From the NCBI GenBank assembly GCA_902477055.1, contig CABSFY010000021.1, forward strand, positions 1-25,589: DNA of 25,589 nucleotides. The letters are read 5' to 3'. The notes under the pieces were generated by a model that was not told the DNA's origin, did no database searches, and was given only the letters and a program-made list of their open reading frames with translations. This document shows positions 1 to 6,355 of the stretch, one piece after another. Made by a program: the position numbers and the translations under genes. Origin of the DNA: an uncultured Eubacteriales bacterium. GTDB taxonomy: Bacteria > Bacillota > Clostridia > Oscillospirales > Oscillospiraceae. Numbering within the stretch: the stretch's first letter is position 1; each line of letters starts with the position of its first letter.

Positions 1-263
1 GCTACATGGGCCACGGCCGCCACTTCATCTCCTCGAAGAAATTCATCGCCGCCGAGGGCGGCATCGAGCGCATCGTCTGGATGCCGAAGGAGCTGAAGGA
101 CGATGTCGCCGAGCGCCTGAACAAAACAGCCAAGGAGCTGTACGGCATCGATAACTTCTCCGACATGGTCGCCGACGAAACCATCTGCGAGGACTGCGAG
201 GCCCTGATGGACTTCCTGACCGAAAAGAACCATCCCGTTCTCGGTCTGGAGCCGCTGATGTAA
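1..263 (+). CDS. acsB: Acetyl-CoA synthase (CODH/ACS beta subunit), C-terminal fragment
   Basis: This is the 3' end of a gene that starts before the window. The visible frame encodes about 86 residues, beginning Y-MGHGRHFISSKKFIAAEGG and followed by RIVWMPKELK. I recognise this as the C-terminal end of the beta subunit of CO dehydrogenase/acetyl-CoA synthase. That enzyme condenses CO, a methyl group from the corrinoid protein and CoA into acetyl-CoA at a nickel-iron A-cluster in the cytoplasm. A-cluster cysteines lie in the C-terminal domain, mostly upstream of what is visible; CEDC near residue 63 of the fragment is not taken as a ligand. The acsV homologue about 2.1 kb downstream supports the call. 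A terminator-like hairpin follows the TAA stop. The identification rests on remembered family sequence. Confidence 0.87.
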   Translation, partial: YMGHGRHFISSKKFIAAEGGIERIVWMPKELKDDVAERLNKTAKELYGIDNFSDMVADETICEDCEALMDFLTEKNHPVLGLEPLM

Positions 264-300
264 CTTTACAAATCTTCACAACTGTAATTTCATCCGCTCC

Positions 301-332
301 GAATTTGGGAGGGCTTCCGCCCTCCCAAATTT
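301..332 (+). terminator. Terminator-like hairpin after acsB
   Basis: A 13-bp perfect stem (302-314 with 319-331), closed further by a G-T pair, encloses a TTCC loop 38 nt after the acsB stop. It ends in AAATTT rather than a long T tract, so termination may be inefficient or the hairpin may protect the acsB 3' end. Confidence 0.6.
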
Positions 333-378
333 AAGGCTCCCCCGCCTCTCCGGCGCGGACAGTGAATCGCCTGCAAAC

Positions 379-404
379 GGCGGGCTGAGGGCAGTCCGTC
401 CTAC
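379..404 (-). repeat. REP-like GTAG-palindrome element, copy D
   Basis: Read on the minus strand it begins GTAGGACGG and forms a 9-bp stem (379-387 with 392-400) around a 4-nt loop. Two of the nine pairs are G-T on the plus strand. It resembles the copy at 5072-5097 in reverse orientation and is the most diverged of six related elements in this window. GTAG at the foot of a palindrome is the hallmark of REP sequences associated with RAYT transposases. Confidence 0.6.
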
Positions 405-444
405 GATTTCACGCAAATTCACGCAAGATAAAGGAGCAACTATT

Positions 445-774
445 ATGACGATCGATTTTTCTAAAATTCCGGAGCAGGCCGTTCCGAACTTTAAGGGCGG
501 CGAAAAGGAGCTGTGCAAACGGGCGTTTACCGACGGCAGCGTTATTGTCATGCTCGACCGTCTGGTGCCCGGCGCGTCCATTGGCGTGCATACGCACGTG
601 AGTGATTGCGAGGTCATCTATATTCTCTCCGGAACGGCAACCTTTGCCACGCCCGACGGCGACGAGGTTGTCCCTGCCGGTCAAAGTCACTACTGCCCCA
701 AGGGCGGTACCCATGGAATGAAAAATAACGGCCCCGACGAGCTGGTTTTCTTCGCCGTCGTGCCGAAGCAATAA
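445..774 (+). CDS. Small cupin-domain protein
   Basis: The 109-residue protein is a single cupin_2 beta-barrel. Cupin motif 1 is visible as G-x(n)-H49-x-H51-x4-E56-x6-G63 and motif 2 as P-x-G-x2-H90-x3-N94, so the usual metal-binding set (three His, one Glu) is complete. The ligand or reaction cannot be told from sequence; such single-domain cupins include isomerases, dioxygenases and ligand-binding proteins. The start is set by AAGGAG at about 431-436, nine bases before the ATG. It lies between acsB and a GtrII-like gene. A role in the acetyl-CoA pathway is possible from position only. Confidence 0.85.
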   Translation: MTIDFSKIPEQAVPNFKGGEKELCKRAFTDGSVIVMLDRLVPGASIGVHTHVSDCEVIYILSGTATFATPDGDEVVPAGQSHYCPKGGTHGMKNNGPDELVFFAVVPKQ

Positions 775-795
775 TATACGTTACATAATAGCCCT

Positions 796-2367
796 ATGAA
801 AGATCCTCTGCTTCGCGCGCAGCGCCGGATCCGGCCGCTGCTGCGCGACCGCCGCACGATCGCAAGCGCCGCTGCCGTCTGTGGGACGACGCTGGTTTGC
901 TACCTGTACGTGCTGGCCGGGAATATCAATAATTATGACAATATGGCCTGCACTCCGGCGGGCTACGGCACGGGACTGCGCTCCGGCCGGTGGCTGCTGA
1001 CGCTGCTCGGCGATGCCTATTCGCACTTTCTCGGCAACTACAATCTGCCGCTGTTTCACGGGCTGATCGGGCTGCTGTTTCTCGCGCTGGCATGTCAGCT
1101 TCTGTTTCGGGCGCTGCGGCTGGAGCAGCCGTGGCAGTGTGCGCTGCTCTCCGTTATCACCGTCGCCTTTCCCGCCGCCGCCTCGGCGATGCTATTTTCC
1201 TTCACAGTGCATTACTATCTGCTGGCGGTGCTGCTGGCGGCGGCCTCCGTTTGGCTCGTCACGCGGCGCGGCGCGGGCTGCTTTGTCCTGAGCGCAGTGC
1301 TGCTGTGCTGCTCGGTCGGGCTGTATCAGGCGTATTTCCCGCTGGCCGCCGCCGTTTTGGTGCTGCGGCTGCTGCGCGACTGCCTCGACGCGGGGCAGAA
1401 ATGGAAAACCGTCGCGCTGAGGGCGCTGCGCTATGTCGGTATGCTCGCGGCGGCGATGATCCTGTACTTTCTGGCGCTGCATCTGTGCCTCGCGATTTAT
1501 CATGAAACGCTTTCGCAGTATCGCGGCATCGACCACATGGGCCTGCTGCCGTTGGACCGGCTGCCGGAGCTGCTCTGGCGCGAAATTCGCTGCTTCTATC
1601 TGCTGGCCGGGGAAAATTACGCGTTCCTTGCGCCGACACGGCTGGTGCGCTGGGCGATTTGCGGTTCGCTGGGCCTGTCCGCGCTCGGGCTGATTCTCAA
1701 CTGGCTTGAGCGCGATTGGAAAAAGCTCGTTACGGGGCTGTTGCTGCTGGCGGCGCTGCCGGTCGCGGCAAACGGTATTTTCCTGATGGCCCCGGATGCC
1801 GAAACGCACACGCTCATGACCTACGGCGCGGTCACACTGTTCTATCTGCCGCTCGTCGTCCTGTCCGGCGTTCGCTGGCGCAGCGATACGGCACGTCGTT
1901 GGACCGCCCTGCTGACGGCACTCTGCCTGCTCGGCGCAGCGACCGGCTACGCGTGGCAGGCAAATGGCTGCTACCGGACGAATTACTACGCCAACCGGGT
2001 CGTTTCCAGCTATTATCAGACCATGCTGACCCGCGCGAAGTCCGTCGAGGGCTATACGGCGCAGACGGAAATCGTTTTCGTCGGGCGGCATATCGGCGAC
2101 CCCTCGCTTCGTGATGTCTGGGCCGACACGCCCTTCATTTTTGACGGACGGAGCACCGCCTCCGGCCAAATCAACGAATACAGCCGCGTGGAAATGATCG
2201 CCGCTTATCTCGGCACGCAGACGCGTTACGCAACCGATGCGGAGCTGACCGCCTACGCCGCCGAATTCGACGCAATGCCCTGCTACCCCGATGACGGCGC
2301 GCTCCGCCTGCTGGACGGGACGCTCTATATCAAGCTCTGCACCCCTAGCTACACATCTTTTGACTGA
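796..2367 (+). CDS. GtrII-like membrane glucosyltransferase family protein
   Basis: The 523-residue polytopic membrane protein has a basic cytoplasmic N-terminus (residues 1-20), roughly ten hydrophobic segments up to about residue 400, and a polar C-terminal domain probably outside the membrane. After the first helix comes NINNYDNMACTPAGYGTG and then GRW at 64-66. The acidic residue and GRW arrangement is typical of the glucosyltransferase GtrII family, which uses polyprenyl-phosphate sugars to decorate surface polymers. Family assignment is from that motif plus topology; donor and acceptor are unknown. No good Shine-Dalgarno sequence is seen before the ATG, which lies 21 bp after the cupin stop, so translation may be coupled or a different start used. 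Only 14 bp separate it from acsV. Confidence 0.72.
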   Translation: MKDPLLRAQRRIRPLLRDRRTIASAAAVCGTTLVCYLYVLAGNINNYDNMACTPAGYGTGLRSGRWLLTLLGDAYSHFLGNYNLPLFHGLIGLLFLALACQLLFRALRLEQPWQCALLSVITVAFPAAASAMLFSFTVHYYLLAVLLAAASVWLVTRRGAGCFVLSAVLLCCSVGLYQAYFPLAAAVLVLRLLRDCLDAGQKWKTVALRALRYVGMLAAAMILYFLALHLCLAIYHETLSQYRGIDHMGLLPLDRLPELLWREIRCFYLLAGENYAFLAPTRLVRWAICGSLGLSALGLILNWLERDWKKLVTGLLLLAALPVAANGIFLMAPDAETHTLMTYGAVTLFYLPLVVLSGVRWRSDTARRWTALLTALCLLGAATGYAWQANGCYRTNYYANRVVSSYYQTMLTRAKSVEGYTAQTEIVFVGRHIGDPSLRDVWADTPFIFDGRSTASGQINEYSRVEMIAAYLGTQTRYATDAELTAYAAEFDAMPCYPDDGALRLLDGTLYIKLCTPSYTSFD

Positions 2368-2381
2368 GAGGAAACAGAACC

Positions 2382-4310
2382 ATGACCTACGAACTGACCT
2401 TTACCTTTGAGAACAATGAAGCGCCCGTGACCATCAACGTCAGCGACGAGGAAACGCTGCTCGACGCGGCGCGGAAGGCCAACGTGGCCATCGACGCGCC
2501 CTGCTCCGGCAACGGCTCGTGCGGCAAGTGCCGCGTGAAGCTGGTTTCCGGGCAGACCGAGGGCCTTCAGACCTCCCATATCTCCGACGAGGAGTTTGCC
2601 GAGGGCTGGCGGCTGTCGTGCTGCACCTACGCCCGCTCGGACGTGACGGTACAGGTGCCGGACATTGCCTCGGCCTACCGCAGCCGCATGAAAACCGCCG
2701 ATCTGTCCTCCGGCGAGGAGGTCGCGATTTTTGAGCAGCTGCTGGACGGCGTACGCGAGGCGGGCATTGCGCTGAAAAACCGCTTTGAAGCCGTCGAATT
2801 GACGCTTGACGAGCCGACGCTCGACGACACCATGCCCGACAACGAGCGGCTGGAGCGTGCGCTCACGGAAAAGACCGGCTGCGATACGATCGAACTGCCG
2901 TTCTTCCCGCTGCGAAAGCTCCCGCACGTCCTGCGCGAGAGCAATTTCTCGGTCAAGGTCGCGGGCGAACGCTTTGACGACCGCTTCGTGGTCTATGATG
3001 TTCTCCCCGCGGCGGACACCGCGCCCCTCTGCGGTCTTGCCATTGATATCGGTACGACGACCGTTTCCGCCGTTCTGTTCGACCTGAAGGACGGCCGCCT
3101 GCTGGCCAAGGCCTCCGGCGGCAACGGCCAGATTCGCTACGGCGCGGACGTTATCAACCGCATCGTCGAGCAGGGCAAGCCCGGCGGCCGTAAGAAATTA
3201 CAGGACGCAATTGTCAAGGAAACGCTCGTGCCGCTCATCGCCGCACTGTGCAAGCAGGCGGGCGTGACCGCCACGCGGATTCTGCGCGTGAGCGTCGGTG
3301 CGAATACCACCATGAACCATCTGCTTGTGGGCGTGGATGCCGAATCCGTGCGCACCGAGCCGTACATTCCCGCCTTCTTCCACTGGAACGGTCTGCGCGG
3401 CGGCGACCTTGCCCTGCCGGTGCACCCGAACGCCCGCATTCTGATTGCGCCGAATATCGGCTCCTACGTCGGCGGCGATATCACGGCGGGTACCTTCGCG
3501 GGCATGATTTGGAACAAGGACGAGCTGTCGCTGTTTATCGACCTCGGCACAAACGGCGAAATCGTGTTCGGCAACCGCGATTTTCTGATGTCCTGCGCCT
3601 GCTCGGCAGGTCCCGCCTTTGAGGGCGGCGACATCTCCTGCGGTATGCGCGCGACGGACGGCGCGATTGAGGCCTGCGAGATCGACGAGGCCACGCTGGA
3701 GCCGAAGCTGAGCATCATCGGCGAGGCCGGACAGAAGCCCGTCGGCCTGTGCGGCAGCGGCATCATCGACACGATTGCAGAGCTCTTCCGCACCGGCGCG
3801 ATCAACGCCAAGGGCCTGTTCGTCCGCGAAAGCCCGCGCATCCTGCACGACCACCATGGCACGGGCCGGTATCTGCTGGCCGCGCCGGCGGAATCCGCCA
3901 CGGGCCGCGAGGTCGCGCTTAACGAGGTCGATATTTTGAATTTCATCCGCGCCAAGGGCGCGATCTACTCCGCCATTGACACGCTTCTGTCCAGCATGGA
4001 CATGGACGAGAGCGTGATCGAGGGCTTCTACGTCGCCGGCGGCATCGGCAGCGGCATCAACATGAAAAACGCCGTCCGCATCGGGATGTTCCCGAACGTG
4101 CCGCTGGAGCTGTTCCACTACATCGGCAACTCCTCACTCTCCGGCGCGTATGCCATGGCGCTGTCAGACGAGGCCGAGCAGAAGGTGGACGAGGTTGCGC
4201 GCAACATGACGTATGTCGAGCTTTCCACCCATCCTGGCTATATGGACAGCTTTGTGGCCGCCTGCTTCCTGCCCCACACGGACGCGTCGCGCTTCGCGGG
4301 ATTGGAGTAA
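2382..4310 (+). CDS. acsV: Corrinoid protein reductive activator (RACo-type, ASKHA ATPase with 2Fe-2S domain)
   Basis: The 642-residue cytoplasmic protein has the layout of RACo/AcsV. An N-terminal 2Fe-2S ferredoxin domain (about 1-95) carries C41-x5-C47-x2-C50 and a fourth Cys at 80 or 81 in RLSCC. A linker follows, then an actin-like ASKHA ATPase domain from about residue 215. Its nucleotide-binding motifs are visible: AIDIGTTTVSAV, SVGANTTMNHLLVG, FIDLGTNGEIVFG and YVAGGIGSG. In acetogens this protein uses ATP to drive one-electron reduction of the inactive Co(II) corrinoid iron-sulfur protein to Co(I), returning it to the methyl-transfer cycle. Length is normal for the family. The start has AGAGGA upstream. 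Nearby acsB supports the CODH/ACS role over the related methyltransferase activators. Confidence 0.88.
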   Translation: MTYELTFTFENNEAPVTINVSDEETLLDAARKANVAIDAPCSGNGSCGKCRVKLVSGQTEGLQTSHISDEEFAEGWRLSCCTYARSDVTVQVPDIASAYRSRMKTADLSSGEEVAIFEQLLDGVREAGIALKNRFEAVELTLDEPTLDDTMPDNERLERALTEKTGCDTIELPFFPLRKLPHVLRESNFSVKVAGERFDDRFVVYDVLPAADTAPLCGLAIDIGTTTVSAVLFDLKDGRLLAKASGGNGQIRYGADVINRIVEQGKPGGRKKLQDAIVKETLVPLIAALCKQAGVTATRILRVSVGANTTMNHLLVGVDAESVRTEPYIPAFFHWNGLRGGDLALPVHPNARILIAPNIGSYVGGDITAGTFAGMIWNKDELSLFIDLGTNGEIVFGNRDFLMSCACSAGPAFEGGDISCGMRATDGAIEACEIDEATLEPKLSIIGEAGQKPVGLCGSGIIDTIAELFRTGAINAKGLFVRESPRILHDHHGTGRYLLAAPAESATGREVALNEVDILNFIRAKGAIYSAIDTLLSSMDMDESVIEGFYVAGGIGSGINMKNAVRIGMFPNVPLELFHYIGNSSLSGAYAMALSDEAEQKVDEVARNMTYVELSTHPGYMDSFVAACFLPHTDASRFAGLE

Positions 4311-4314
4311 GCCC

Positions 4315-4920
4315 ATGCAGGTAGAAAATCACAAGGAAGAAGTCCCCTTCGCGCACTATGCCGAGCAATTCGCCGCGCTTGACCCGATTGAGGCGGCGAA
4401 GCGGACGGGCGTAGCCTTTGACGGCGCGGCCTTTACCGTCCGGCTGCTCGGAACGGACTACCGCATCGCCTATCCTGATGCGGCAGTCACCGCACCGAGC
4501 GGCTCCGCGCCCCCGCTGCCGCTGCAAACCTTCCTGCTGCGGCTGCTGCTGCTCGGAAAGAGCGCTCCGGCGGACAACGACTTCAAGACCTTCCGCGAGC
4601 TGCCGTGGGGCGAGGTTTATATTCAGCCGTTCACGGGCCGTGTCCTGACCCGTGCGGCGTTCACCTTCGGCACGCGCATTGCCGCATTTCGTGCTGCGGC
4701 GGAAAAGCTGGGCGGCATTCCCCTGAGGCACGGTGATGCGGGCTATGAATTTACGTTATTTGATAATTACCGCCTGCGCCTGCTGGTCTGGGAGGGCGAC
4801 GACGAGTTCCCGCCCAACGCGCAGCTCCTCTACACCGCGAATTTTGCTGACGGCTTCGCCGCCGAGGACCGCGTCGTCGCAGGCGATCTGCTGATCTCCG
4901 CGCTGAAAGCGGCGATGTAA
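4315..4920 (+). CDS. DUF3786 family protein
   Basis: The 201-residue soluble protein begins MQVENHKEEVPFAHYAEQF. I recognise the DUF3786 pattern: an N-terminal helical stretch, a central GTDYRIAYPDA segment, an FRELPWGEVYI region, and the C-terminal W-x-GDDEFPP motif near 160. It starts 4 bp after the acsV stop, so the two are probably co-transcribed and translationally coupled. The frame extends upstream into acsV, but the ATG at 4315 is the sensible start. DUF3786 proteins are often found in anaerobes beside corrinoid or CODH/ACS genes. Function is unknown; an accessory role with AcsV or the corrinoid protein is inferred from position. Confidence 0.8.
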   Translation: MQVENHKEEVPFAHYAEQFAALDPIEAAKRTGVAFDGAAFTVRLLGTDYRIAYPDAAVTAPSGSAPPLPLQTFLLRLLLLGKSAPADNDFKTFRELPWGEVYIQPFTGRVLTRAAFTFGTRIAAFRAAAEKLGGIPLRHGDAGYEFTLFDNYRLRLLVWEGDDEFPPNAQLLYTANFADGFAAEDRVVAGDLLISALKAAM

Positions 4921-4944
4921 TTGTACTTCCCTTCGTATTACGCC

Positions 4945-4970
4945 GTAGGGGCCGATGCCCCACATCGGCC
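4945..4970 (+). repeat. REP-like GTAG-palindrome element, copy A
   Basis: GTAGGG is followed by an 8-bp perfect stem, GGCCGATG (4950-4957) with CATCGGCC (4963-4970). It lies in the 226-bp gap between the DUF3786 gene and the trigger-factor-like gene, with no T tract after it. It has the same sequence type as copy E near 8560. Confidence 0.75.
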
Positions 4971-5006
4971 TTTACAGGCACTACCGGTTCTGCGTCCGGA
5001 ATTCGC

Positions 5007-5097
5007 GGCGCGATGTGGGCATCGCGCCCTACGCAAAGTTGGAGGTGCGGCGCAAAAACAAACCGCTATACGTAGGGCGGGCTGCCCCCAGCCCGCC
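5007..5097. repeat. Composite of two outward-facing REP-like hairpins (copies B and C)
   Basis: Copy B (5007-5032, minus orientation) is a 9-bp stem, GGCGCGATG with CATCGCGCC, followed by CCCTACGCA. Copy C (5072-5097, plus orientation) is GTAG followed by a 9-bp stem, GGCGGGCTG with CAGCCCGCC. About 40 bp of unrelated sequence separates the inward-facing GTAG ends. The unit is 91 bp long and matches the 92-bp unit at 8553-8644 in architecture, as in a BIME-type mosaic of REPs. No T tract follows, so these are unlikely to be ordinary terminators. Confidence 0.75.
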
Positions 5098-5146
5098 GTT
5101 GCTGGCACACCGGCCTTTTGCAAATTATATAAACAAGGAGAATCCT

Positions 5147-6097
5147 ATGGAATTTCAATACAAAGGACTGAAGGGAACGCTGGAGCATCTGAGCGTTTCC
5201 GACAGCGACGTTGACAAGCATTTGGAGCGGATGCGTTCGCAGACGCCTGACATTACTGTTATCACGAATCGTCCGTCCGTGCTCGGCGACGAGCTGGTGC
5301 TGGATTATTCCGGCGCTGTGGACGGCGTGAAGTTTGACGGCGGCACGGCGCAGATGCAGACGCTGACCCTTGGCAGCGGGGCGTTCATCCCCGGCTTTGA
5401 GGAGCAGCTGCTGAACAGGAATCCCGGCGAGCGCGTGACGGTCCGCGTCCGCTTTCCGGAGCAATATCACGCGGCGGAGCTGGCCGGAAAGGACGCGGAA
5501 TTCGACTGCTTGATTCACGAGATCCGCACCCACGGTGTCTACGCGCTCGACGACCGCTTTGCCCGCGAGGTCGGCCGCTGCGAAAACATGGCGCAGCTGC
5601 GTCAGGAGGTCAGGAAGGCCCTACAGGCCTATTACGACGACCGCGCCGAGGCCGAGCTGATGGACAGCCTGCTGCGGCAGGCGGCGGCCACATTGGACTA
5701 CACGCCCACGCAGGCTGACCTGGACCGCGCGGTGGACGAGGAGCTGAACAATCTCCGTGCCCAGCTTGCCCAGCAGGGCCTGACGCTCGACGCATATTGC
5801 AGCTTTACGGGGAAAACCGAGGCCGAGCTGCGCGACGAGCTGCTGCCCGACGCGAAGCAGGGTCTGCTCATCCGCACAACCATTCAGAAAATCGCCGCAC
5901 TGGAGGCCATCGTCGCCGAGGACGCGGAGATCGAGCGGGCGCAGCAGGAAATCTGCCGTCAGAACAACATCAACCTCGATCAGCTCGACGATGATTCCGT
6001 CGGCGCATTCGAGCAGGCAGTCATCCAGACCGTCGTTGCACGGAAGGTTCTTGCACTGGTGCGCGATGCGGCCGAGGTTTCACAAAAAGCCGTGTAA
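5147..6097 (+). CDS. Trigger-factor-like chaperone/peptidyl-prolyl isomerase lacking the ribosome-binding domain
   Basis: The 316-residue protein aligns with trigger factor only from the linker onward. After YKGLKGTLEHLSVSDSDVDK comes an FKBP-type PPIase domain (about 38-125) with GDELVLDYSGAVDG, LGSGAFIPGFEEQL and FPEQYHAAELAG, then the helical C-terminal chaperone domain (about 126-310). Canonical trigger factor is about 430 residues and begins with a domain carrying GFRxGKxP; that domain is absent. The in-frame sequence upstream of the ATG is REP-containing intergenic DNA, not a broken N-domain. The start has AAGGAG at about 5134-5139. It is probably a ribosome-independent folding factor. 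Whether it serves the CODH/ACS proteins encoded beside it is unknown. A regular tig elsewhere would be expected. Confidence 0.85.
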   Translation: MEFQYKGLKGTLEHLSVSDSDVDKHLERMRSQTPDITVITNRPSVLGDELVLDYSGAVDGVKFDGGTAQMQTLTLGSGAFIPGFEEQLLNRNPGERVTVRVRFPEQYHAAELAGKDAEFDCLIHEIRTHGVYALDDRFAREVGRCENMAQLRQEVRKALQAYYDDRAEAELMDSLLRQAAATLDYTPTQADLDRAVDEELNNLRAQLAQQGLTLDAYCSFTGKTEAELRDELLPDAKQGLLIRTTIQKIAALEAIVAEDAEIERAQQEICRQNNINLDQLDDDSVGAFEQAVIQTVVARKVLALVRDAAEVSQKAV

Positions 6098-6202
6098 TGT
6101 TTATGTTTTGCTTTATAACGCTGCATTTTTTGGCGACGTTTCCAAGCAAAAATTCATCTTATGTTTTTTTGTAGGTTTTGTGTAAAATTTCCTTTCCGGA
6201 TA

Positions 6203-6231
6203 TTGACAAGGCCGCAGTCGGATGCTATAAT
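6203..6231 (+). promoter_or_regulatory. Consensus sigma-A promoter for fhs
   Basis: TTGACA at 6203-6208 and TATAAT at 6226-6231 are both perfect consensus and are 17 bp apart. A TGC extended -10 precedes the TATAAT. Transcription would start near 6238, giving a leader of about 118 nt before fhs. Confidence 0.85.
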
Positions 6232-6241
6232 GCAACCATAC

Positions 6242-6257
6242 CGATATATTTATATCG
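6242..6257. promoter_or_regulatory. AT-rich palindrome at the fhs transcription start (candidate operator)
   Basis: CGATATA and TATATCG form a 7-bp perfect inverted repeat around TT, starting a few bases after the predicted start site. Its position would let a dimeric regulator block RNA polymerase. It could also act as a small 5' hairpin in the RNA. The binding factor is unknown. Confidence 0.45.
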
Positions 6258-6260
6258 AAT

Positions 6261-6340
6261 GATGCCGGGAGTCGCGGACGAATGAAGCGCGGCATCAAAG
6301 AAAAATTATTCCCGGGGGTAGTGAAAGATCCCGGGACTAC
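6261..6340 (+). promoter_or_regulatory. Structured fhs 5' leader, candidate cis-regulatory RNA
   Basis: Two 7-bp stems are visible: GATGCCG (6261-6267) with CGGCATC (6290-6296), and TCCCGGG (6310-6316) with CCCGGGA (6330-6336). Competing pairs exist. GTAGT (6318-6322) can pair with ACTAC (6336-6340), which abuts the AAGGAGG ribosome-binding site at 6341. CCGGGA (6265-6270) can pair with either TCCCGG segment. These overlap and cannot all form, which is what a switch would need. I could not match it to the ZTP (pfl) or THF riboswitch consensus, both plausible before fhs. Confidence 0.45.
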
Positions 6341-6355
6341 AAGGAGGAAATCCCC

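Noticed and set aside
4945..5097. CRISPR array or direct-repeat array
   Set aside because: The repeats are inverted hairpins in alternating orientation with irregular spacing and no spacer-sized units; no cas gene is present.
4945..5097. Rho-independent terminators
   Set aside because: Stems are perfect, but no T tract follows, and the copies share sequence and a GTAG foot, which terminators would not.
4955..5146. N-terminal extension of the trigger-factor-like protein
   Set aside because: The in-frame upstream sequence is translated REP spacer without GFRxGKxP, and AAGGAG points to the ATG at 5147.
6238..6355. ZTP (pfl) or THF riboswitch in the fhs leader
   Set aside because: Both are plausible before fhs, but I do not find the conserved CCGCCTGGGC end of pfl or the THF-riboswitch core. 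Kept only as an unassigned structured leader.
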